Origin: Pelodera strongyloides
Taxonomy: Eukaryota; Nematoda; Chromadorea; Rhabditida; Rhabditidae
Length of the DNA stretch: 64,000 nucleotides
NCBI GenBank assembly: GCA_036852015.1
Contig: JAANDG010000626.1
Location: forward strand, 1 to 64,000
Direction of reading: 5' to 3'
Positions 57,083-64,000 of this stretch are shown piece after piece (position 1 is the first letter of the stretch; the number at the start of each line of letters is the position of its first letter). The notes under the pieces are model-generated. The model worked only from the letters and a program-made list of their open reading frames with translations, made no database searches and had not been told where the DNA came from. A program made the position numbers and the translations under genes.

Positions 57083-59225
57083 AGGAGGAGGCTCACGAGA
57101 GTTAAGTGCTCAATTACTATCCTTTTATCAAAAGATGATGGTGTTAGCTTCCAATAAACATGCTTTATGAAGCACATTCTTTAAATTGAAAGGAATAAAT
57201 CAATATAAAGCTTTGATTTCTATCAAAATTCTTTATCGTATTCGTATTAGACTGCTGATTTCAATGGTGGGCATGCAAATTTGTATTTGATTGGAAAATC
57301 AATTGTAAATTTGCATTAGCTTCGAAATCTGCGTAGCATACGATAGATTATTTTATTTGACTTCAAGTTCTTTAGATTAATTAATTGCTTCAAACTAACG
57401 TGCTGAGCCTTATAACGTTTGTTTTTTGGAAGATCGAACCATCATCCTTCGATACAAGGAAAGCAATAGAGGGTGTACTTTTAGTGAGCCTTATTGCGTG
57501 AATATGTCATTCCTATAACTATATTCGCATTTCATCCACTAATCATTGTAGTGATCAGTTAAACTTCAGAAATGCAAAAAAATGGTAAAACAAATATGAA
57601 ATCCATGAAAGCGTTGTTTGACCACTCCACAAATAGACTGTTATTTGAAGCAGAACACGAAATAATTCTATTTTTTTCCCTCAAAACTCATTTGACAGAC
57701 CGTGACATTAATGAAATAAAGCTGGGAGCTTTTGCTCTTTTTTGCTTATTTATATTTTATTATTATTGGAAGTCCGTTTCATAATCATAGTGGTCATCCT
57801 TTTTTGAGCAGAGCTATACAAATACAGATACTTGGAAGATGCTAATGTGTAACATGCTAATGTGTGCATCATATGCTAATTGCTTATATGTTACTGCCTA
57901 ATTTGAATATAACGAAACATGCCATTCTAATTTTGGCTTCTTTAACATTTAGAAAATTTGCATAATTTTAATGCTAAATTTTGCATTATCTTCTTCAATT
58001 GTATAGTTCAAGCTTTCTGTGCTTTTCACCTAAAAAAAAACATTTTTCGTGCAAAATAAATTGAAAATAGTGCTCGCTTTTATGAATCTAATAACATGTC
58101 AACTGGTTATTGCAAAACACCGAATAAATTAGCATATCTATATCTATTGTCCAAAACGATTTTTTTTATGAATTCACGGGCCTTTTCTTGTTTGTATCGA
58201 AGTAATGGGTTTTCCATGTTCGCGAATCGTACATGCGAAAATATCAAATGTCCGTCCATGTTCAATTTTACATACATGTCAACTGCCTACAGTAAGCCAT
58301 GCGAATAACGCTTTTGACATGGTCCTGAAGCGAAAGCGCATCAGACGCGTGCTATTTGAATGCTATTTGAAATGGACCTGTGCTATTTGAATGCTATTTG
58401 AAATCGACCCGTGCTACTTCATATAGTTCCGTATGAAATAGATCCGTAATAGCTTCAAAATGGCGGATGGACAGGAATTTATCATTTTCGCAAGTGCGAA
58501 TCGCATACATAGAAACCCCACAAAGCGCTTGAATGTTCACTTTTGTTTATTTTCAGAATAGACCATATTAGAACAAATTGCGTGGCATTTCTAATGGTTG
58601 TTTTCAGTGTCAAAGTTAATTGCTTCTAGTTCTTCTTTAGCTTCTTCTGCTCATACTTTCATTTCATTTTGTTTTTTTATTACTGCCTACTGTTGGAACA
58701 TTTTTAAACCATTCTATAATTTTTGACTGTGATCGAAAAATTGGGGTATTGGACGAGCGGGAATCGAACTCATTTGTCGACATTTTTGCGCCATAGGCGC
58801 GCCGCGCAGCCGCGGAGTTTCCCCAGTGTGCGTTAACCACTACGCTACCGCCATAGGCCATACACCCACCAAATGTTTGGCTCAGGGCCTCAGGGCTGCC
58901 ATAAAGTCCCTTGTATTATTTGCATTCACTTTGGCACATTTTATAATTATTAGCTATCATAATTGTGGATGATTATTGTTTCGAAACCCACAGACACTGG
59001 CAATTAGATCTTGTTTGTTCTAATGAGCATGTGTTGAAAAAGTATGGGTACCCATGATTCAGTGAGCTATATGTATAAAAGAGAAATTCTAAAATATTTT
59101 ATCACATAGTCTGATGCAGATGAATGAAACATCGGATAGAGAAATATTTTTTCTAATAACTTTATTTTGTGTTTTCATACCGCTGCTAGAGGTGATATGC
59201 TCTTTAGTAGAGTATAATGAAATTC
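57083..59225. other. AT-rich stretch without recognised genes
   Basis: No gene seen except the tRNA-like fragment described below. Around 58355-58420 an ~30-bp unit (GTGCTATTTGAATGCTATTTGAAA) is repeated two to three times. Confidence 0.5.
58745..58858 (-). tRNA. tRNA-derived fragment (SINE head or pseudo-tRNA)
   Basis: On the minus strand TAGCGTAGTGG (58848-58838) fits the pol III A box consensus TRGCNNAGYGG exactly, and GTTCGATTCC (58769-58760) fits the B box within a T-arm GAGTTCGATTCCCGCTC. The boxes are ~70 bases apart, longer than in a normal tRNA, and I cannot fold an anticodon arm or a paired acceptor stem (the bases flanking the T arm do not match the 5' end). Best read as a tRNA pseudogene or tRNA-derived SINE. 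Confidence 0.55.
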
Positions 59226-59382
59226 TAAGGCAGTATAACGGCCGCTTTTTGAAACGTATGATGAACAATGTATTTATGCTGAGCGAACTCGATTTTTCAT
59301 TCTCATCACACTCATTTGCATATGCTTGGGAATGCAGTCATCCAAAATGTATTTGAAAAATCTGCTGTTGACCGCTTTACAA
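59226..59382. mobile_element. Decayed MITE related to the AGCGAAATAC family
   Basis: AGGCAGTATAACGGCCGCTTTTTGAAACG at the left and TTGAAAAATCTGCTGTTGACCGCTTTA at the right; TTAA edges are lost. Confidence 0.6.
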
Positions 59383-59749
59383 TCAACACCCCAAAACTAC
59401 CCTACTACCCATGTTTACATTATTTTAATAACAAAAAGTATCAATACTTAGTATAATTCTAGGTTCGGTACATATTCAATGTCTTGGCTCTTGCATGCAT
59501 GTAGTACTCAAACAATGGATGCACTAAAATTGTTATTAACTTTGCATGTTAGCCTAGTGGGGATTTATATGGTTTTATATTTACTCCAAAAATCCTCACT
59601 GGACTACTATATTTGCTCACGTCCTCCCACTTATTACTTTTCATTTTTGGTCCTTGAGTTATAGATGAATCTTCTTTTATATTGAGACGACGAAAGATGA
59701 ATTTATATTTGAAAGCTCATGAAATTTAGAATATTTCCAAGAAGTTCAA

Positions 59750-59896
59750 GATGTACGGCACGTGGTTTTGAAGCACAAGATGCTCAACTGCGTTCCTTTC
59801 TCTTTAAGCACAGAATGGAACATAATTCCATAAAATACACGAGAATGAGAATGCAACTGACCAGCTTAGTTTCAAAACCACGTGCCATGCAGCTTT
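59750..59896. mobile_element. MITE variant with CACGTGGTTTTGA ends
   Basis: TACGGCACGTGGTTTTGAAG at the left; TTTCAAAACCACGTGCCATG then CAGCTTTA at the right. Related ends occur at 2668-2700, 15660-15830 and 63440-63480, so this is a distinct subfamily. Confidence 0.7.
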
Positions 59897-60655
59897 ATAT
59901 CCTATTTGTCGATAAGAAGCTAATAAGTCGACGATTTCTACTAATCCATTAAACCAAATTGTTCCATAATTTCATGAAATCACCTAAGTGGTCGTTAGGT
60001 TCTTTTTGCTTCGCAACTATTTAACATTAGTAGAAATCAATCATTTCTACAAACCAATTAAAGATAATGTGCTAATTCAAGAAATCACAGTTATGTGTTT
60101 TATGTGAGCTGATTTCAATGTCGTTAGTTGACACACTTAAACTCAATACTGTTACGTGATGTAAGTATAATACATATTACCTTTCTGAAAAGTTATACAA
60201 TTAACTCGTATTTCCTGTTAAGCAAAACCCTTACCTTTTACACTCTATTCAATTGTATTTCGTATTTTCACAAAACGAATGATGTGATTTCTTTGGCTCG
60301 CTTGATCTTCATCGTTTTCCAGTTTTATCAGGAGTGATCCGAAGAAACTACTGTAAACATTATTGATTTTCTGCCTACCGCACTACCCGAATATTGATTG
60401 ATGTTGCCGCGAATGTTTCGCCCAACCGCCCACAGTACATCGTGTGCGCATAGAAGGAGGAAGGCGTCGAGCTGTGGAAGGCCATGCTGTCAGATGACAA
60501 CGCCTATTAATAGGTAGGAGTGCATGTTTATTACAACATTAATATTAAATGTACTACTCGCACTTGGATGCAGAAGTTTGATGGTACGCGGCAATGTCCA
60601 AATGATAACCCACAATTTTCCAGCATCTAACTTTGTTTTGCGAGACCCTGAGCTC

Positions 60656-60775
60656 ATATTCACCATTCAATTCCCTATGGGGAATTCACCGTCTTTTTCT
60701 CTGTGTGTCTCACTTTAGAATGCTGTTTTCTGTCCCCAGGGACTATTTCCCCGCGGGAATCCGAGTGGTGAATAT
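60656..60775. mobile_element. Small foldback element ATATTCACC
   Basis: ATATTCACCATTCAATTCCC at the left; GGGAATCCGAGTGGTGAATAT at the right. 120 bp, non-coding; it destroys any meaning of the open frame across it. Confidence 0.65.
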
Positions 60776-61078
60776 GGCTTCTGGTGATGATAGGACGAAG
60801 TTGCCACGCGTTTTTCTGACGCGTGATCTTGAATTTTTCGCGTTTTCCCCATACGAATTAACTCGCATCCGACAACTGAATTAGGCCGATTTTTGAGCAC
60901 GCGGGCAGACCTTCCTTTGATTGCGAGTTAGGCTCAATGCTCTAGGGATATACGGTATAATGGTGTGCAGTTAAAGTTGCCACATTAGCATATTCCTTCT
61001 TTCGGCCTAACAATAAGTTCTAGCGTGGCAGGAAGGACAAGCCTAGCCCACAAGTAGATGTAGAGAAGATTGCTATCG

Positions 61079-61240
61079 TTAAAGGGAGAGGCTCACGAGA
61101 AAAAAAGTTTTCCCCATTTTATTTGTGCAGAATGTCCGGAATTTCAGAAATATGACTGTGAAAATCGCATTGTTTGAAGTCTAGAACTCGTAGAGTTATT
61201 CTCCGGCAAGCGGTTCGGCCAGGTACCGTAGTCCGACATA
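61079..61240. mobile_element. Truncated MITE, AGGGAGAGGCTCAC family
   Basis: TTAAAGGGAGAGGCTCACGA at the left and internal similarity to 26998-27150 (GAACTCG.AGAGTTATTC.CCGGCAA, CAGGTACCGTAGTC). The right half is missing. Confidence 0.8.
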
Positions 61241-61377
61241 ACAATTTTCAGCCGGTTTTACTTGCCAAAAACCCGACTGTCCAATATCCAAGTAATTTAA
61301 ATGCGAACACTTGCAACAATTGCTCGTATAAATTTGTTTTGGTTTCATTGTATGTAGAAGCTGAAGAACGTTGTTGA

Positions 61378-61482
61378 GGAGAGAGAGAGATAGAGAGAAG
61401 GGAGAGATAGAGAGAAGGGAGAGAGAGAAGGGAGAGAGAGAAGGGAGAGAGAGAGAGAGTGAGCGAGAGAGAGACAGCTGTA
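61378..61482. repeat. (GA)n microsatellite
   Basis: Repeated GAGAGAAGGGAGAGAGAGAA blocks, about 105 bp, upstream of the GC-rich candidate exons at 61809. Confidence 0.9.
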
Positions 61483-61808
61483 GTGGAAACGAACGAGGGC
61501 ACTTCGTTTTGATTTCAAAAAAGCTTCTTCTCTCTTCGTCTCTGTTTCTCTCGATTTCTCTGGTCTGTTCAACGAAACCAAACACTTCGTGTGAGTGTAC
61601 ACATCAAGCAGAGGTTCTAGAGAGAGAAAAGAGCTTAAAGATAAGTGTGACGAAGAGAGGTTCCAGACCGCAGAGCCGATGAGAGAGTATCGGAATCCGA
61701 TAGAAGCGAGACGCTCGAGGACACATAACTATTATGCTTGTCGTCGTTGTGCTCCTCGTCGTTGCCGGCGTGCGCGCGATCTGAGGCGAGAGTGCCAGAG
61801 AAAGGGCC

Positions 61809-62459
61809 ATGGTGAGGCACGGGAACGAGGCAGAGACGCAGGGTGGTGCCGTGCGTGTGCGGTTGAGGAGGCCCTGTGCCAAGCCGAGAGCAATCTCGTC
61901 GTCTCCAGCCTTCCGGTATTCGCAGCGTCATCGCCGAGACTACAAAGTGCAATTCGCTGTGACAAACTACAAACTACAAACTATCCTGTTGGCACCTTGC
62001 CAGCCTGTATTCATACTGTGTCCCGACACCGATAATTAAGCCACCTGTGGCAGCGGCGCTTGGCTAGGCAGCAGAAGCAGAGCGGGGCAGCCAATCGTGC
62101 GCTGCTCGTTCGGCCGCCACTCTGACCCACTCGGACCCGAACAGTGCGGATCTGTCGGCTTGTGCTGCGGACGGCGCACCGCCGACGCCGATCACCACGC
62201 GGCAACTGCTGAAGACGCGGCGCTCTAGCAAAGAAGCCGCAGCGGCAAGCAGCAAGAAGACCGCAGCTATAGGAAACAAGAGCAGCACCACACAATCTGC
62301 TACACCATCACAGCAAAGAGCATCGGTTGCATCGTCACGGCAACAGAACCAGGAAGAGGAGGTCGACGACGAGGACAACCTCGTCAAGAGGAACGGACTG
62401 TGCACCAAGATGTTGCTCAAGTTGCTGCCGTGCAGCTGTCCGAATCAGGCGCATCAGAG
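61809..62459 (+). CDS. Candidate 5' exons of a plus-strand gene, product unknown
   Basis: This is a GC-rich island in an AT-rich window. 62068-62459 is open in one frame for 130 codons after an in-frame TAG that doubles as an acceptor (GGCTAG), and ends at donor CAGAG-GTTGGT. It reads AAEAERGSQSC..., LTHSDPNSADLSACAADGAP, ITTRQLLKTRRSSKEAAAAS, a Ser/Thr/Gln-rich stretch, the acidic QEEEVDDEDNLVKR, then NGLCTKMLLKLLPCSCPNQA, a cysteine-rich amphipathic end. 61809-61946 (ATGGTGAGG..., 46 codons, donor AAA-GTGCAA) joins it in phase. Such basic/low-complexity N-termini occur in channels and scaffold proteins, but I cannot name it. Remaining exons would lie beyond the window's right edge or are unseen. 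Confidence 0.4.
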
Positions 62460-62489
62460 GTTGGTTATTAGAATTTGTTCGCGTAAATG

Positions 62490-62600
62490 GGAAACCAAAA
62501 ACCCCGATATGGCCCCGATCAAGTCCTCAAAAAATCCGGCCTTGCTCGGGGCCATATCGGGGTTTTCTGGAAAATAATCGGGGCCATATCGGGGTTTCCA
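62490..62600. repeat. CCCCGATATGGCCCCGA inverted/direct triplet
   Basis: CCCCGATATGGCCCCGA at 62502-62518, its reverse complement TCGGGGCCATATCGGGG at 62546-62562, and the same again at 62578-62594. It can form either of two alternative hairpins. Probably a foldback element just after the donor at 62460. Confidence 0.8.
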
Positions 62601-63479
62601 CTTTCCTGTGTATGTTGTTTGTTATGCTCTGCACAGACGGTTCTACAAAAGAAGAAAGTGTTTAGCACAATAATTAACTGCTTTGTTCGACTAACTGACT
62701 CCAGGCTAAGTGAATGTTCTTTTTCAACTGACAAAAAGGTATATGTTTCACGAAACAGACAAACGTATTAATTTTCTCCAGTAAGTCTAGTAGACGGTCT
62801 GTGAAGTTTCTGTACAAGTGCTTATTTACACAATTATGTTCCTACAATATGATAGGCAAGGTAGAATTTATTGCTTTCGTTTCTATTTTTATGTATATAC
62901 TAGTGCCTGGAAGGACTTTTTCCTTAGAATTTCTCTCACTGCCTTTCTAAATCCCCCTCTCTCTCTCTCTCCCTCCCTCTCTCTCTCCCTCTCTCTCTAA
63001 AAAAATCGCGAGCTCAACCTCAATTCTCTCCCCCAGTTGGCCATTAGTTCAAGTCGGGAAGCGAGCACGATTATGAGATCCACATGGTGATCCCGAGGTT
63101 TCTTTCTTAAAAATTTTCTCTTTATTCTAAAAATACACCGGGCTAATAAAAACCATCCTTTCTATAATTAATCGATTAAACTTCATAATTTCACGAAGAG
63201 GGGTTATTATGTACAACCAGGCGGTGCATTTACCTATGCGCTCGGTTTACTAGATCTGTGATTTAAATACACAAGATTTTGTCAAGTATTCAGTCAAGAG
63301 AACACACAGTGCTACACTTCCTTCAATTATTACTAGACTAGATAACCTGTCCTACTGTTTTACAATGTTGTATATGCTTATTTGTCCCATTCGGTGTCAG
63401 AAAAGCCGAGAAGCGCACATGCTGCAGTGAAGTTGTACAACAGTACAACATTCGTTTCAAAACCATGTGCCATGCGATT
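62601..63479. other. Stretch without recognised genes
   Basis: CT-rich microsatellite at 62955-62999 (CTCTCTCTCCCTCC). A CACGTGGTTTTGA-type MITE end lies at about 63448-63480, directly abutting the next MITE. No exon seen. Confidence 0.5.
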
Positions 63480-63662
63480 TTAAAGCGAAATAACGGCCGG
63501 TTTTTGAAATGCATCGAGTAAATCATCATTCTTATGCAGCATATGCAAATGAACATAAATTAGCATAAAAAGTCGAGCTAAATTCGAGTAAATTAGCATA
63601 AATACGTGAGAATTCAGTTGTCCTGGATGCGTTTCAAAAACCGGCCGGTATTTCGCTTTAGC
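63480..63662. mobile_element. MITE, AGCGAAATAC family, near consensus
   Basis: TTAAAGCGAAATAACGGCCG at the left; GGCCGGTATTTCGCTTTA at the right; core ATGCAAATGAACATAAATTA and CGAGCTAAATTCGAGTAAAT. Confidence 0.92.
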
Positions 63663-64000
63663 CCAAATTTCTCTCCCATTGGCCATTAGTTCAATATGAC
63701 TGTTTCAGAATCATATGACTTACCTTAATTTGTGTGCTTCTTTCCCTTGTGTTTCAGAAGCGCGCACACTCGCGAAATCCTAAATTTAAAATTTCAGTGA
63801 ACAACCACAGTGTTTGAAAACCTCTAAATTCCACAAAAAAATTCAAATAAGTCACTTTATATTCCTTTTTCAATGGAAAAAAAATCAATCGTGATTCATT
63901 CGTAATATTAACATATTATGTGGAAAAATTGTTGTGTCGCCTGCAATAAATGACGACTGAAGCGACCTATAAATAACTGTGATATAGGAATTGCAGGCGA
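63663..64000. other. Right-edge sequence, nothing recognised
   Basis: AT-rich. GTGTTTCAG before AAGCGCGCACACTC (63754-63762) could be an acceptor, but the following frames are short. Near the very end, TCGCCTGCAATAAATGACGA (63937-63956) is partly complementary to AATTGCAGGCGA (63989-64000), so another element may begin here. Confidence 0.4.

Noticed and set aside
60365..60520. Protein-like peptide KEEGVELWKAMLSDDNAY near 60465
   Set aside because: It is preceded in frame by a stop at the only AG, other frames and the reverse strand look equally coding, and no neighbouring exon supports it. It remains a curiosity only.
61196..61602. Ser/Leu-rich minus-strand open frames
   Set aside because: Direct translation of the (GA)n microsatellite at 61378-61482.

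Overview
The window is nuclear DNA of a nematode, very probably a chromadorean. Three independent signs support this. Positions 48726-48747 (minus) match the 22-nt nematode spliced leader SL1 at every base. An interstitial block of the nematode telomere repeat TTAGGC lies at 53257-53310. Conserved genes are broken by many spliceosomal introns with TTTCAG-type acceptors. The DNA is AT-rich, gene-poor and heavily loaded with small DNA transposons, so the genes must be read as chains of short exons.

Layout: 1-2330 is a 61-bp satellite with a nested MITE. 2736-7311 (minus) is a complete 12-exon chitinase-domain protein of the CHID1 (SI-CLP) family with a signal peptide and a likely trans-splice acceptor next to its ATG. 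7.3-22.6 kb is mostly transposon relics, plus one weakly supported minus-strand gene (9396-10951). 22.7-39.8 kb (plus) holds the exons of an unrecognised single-pass membrane protein; its last six exons (32762-39780) keep phase throughout and one earlier exon (22685-22797) may belong to it.

40.7-52.3 kb is the gene-rich part. Three minus-strand genes follow head to tail: an alpha-type nicotinic acetylcholine receptor subunit (52278-45470, 13 exons, 483 aa), proteasome subunit beta-2/PSMB7 (44838-42789, 5 exons, 277 aa) and GINS subunit PSF2 (42419-40688, 6 exons, 181 aa). The 370-bp gap between the PSMB7 stop and the PSF2 start, with an acceptor just before PSF2, suggests a two-gene operon of housekeeping genes. 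The largest receptor intron carries the SL1 sequence, a 129-bp tandem array with a CRE-like palindrome in most units, and a GC hairpin ending in CTAG, like a Helitron 3' end.

52.3-64 kb contains microsatellites, MITEs, the telomere block, a tRNA-derived fragment and two sets of candidate plus-strand exons (54189-55922 and 61809-62459) that I could not name.

Two transposon themes recur. (1) Several unrelated palindromic families all begin TTAA-AG and end CT-TTAA, about 25 copies, as expected if one TTAA-specific (piggyBac-like) transposase moved them. (2) Five short non-autonomous Helitron-like elements start with TC and, in the four with an intact 3' end, finish with a GC hairpin plus CTGG between host A and T. 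No transposase or RepHel gene is present. Exon coordinates were derived by hand from splice consensus, reading phase and protein family resemblance.
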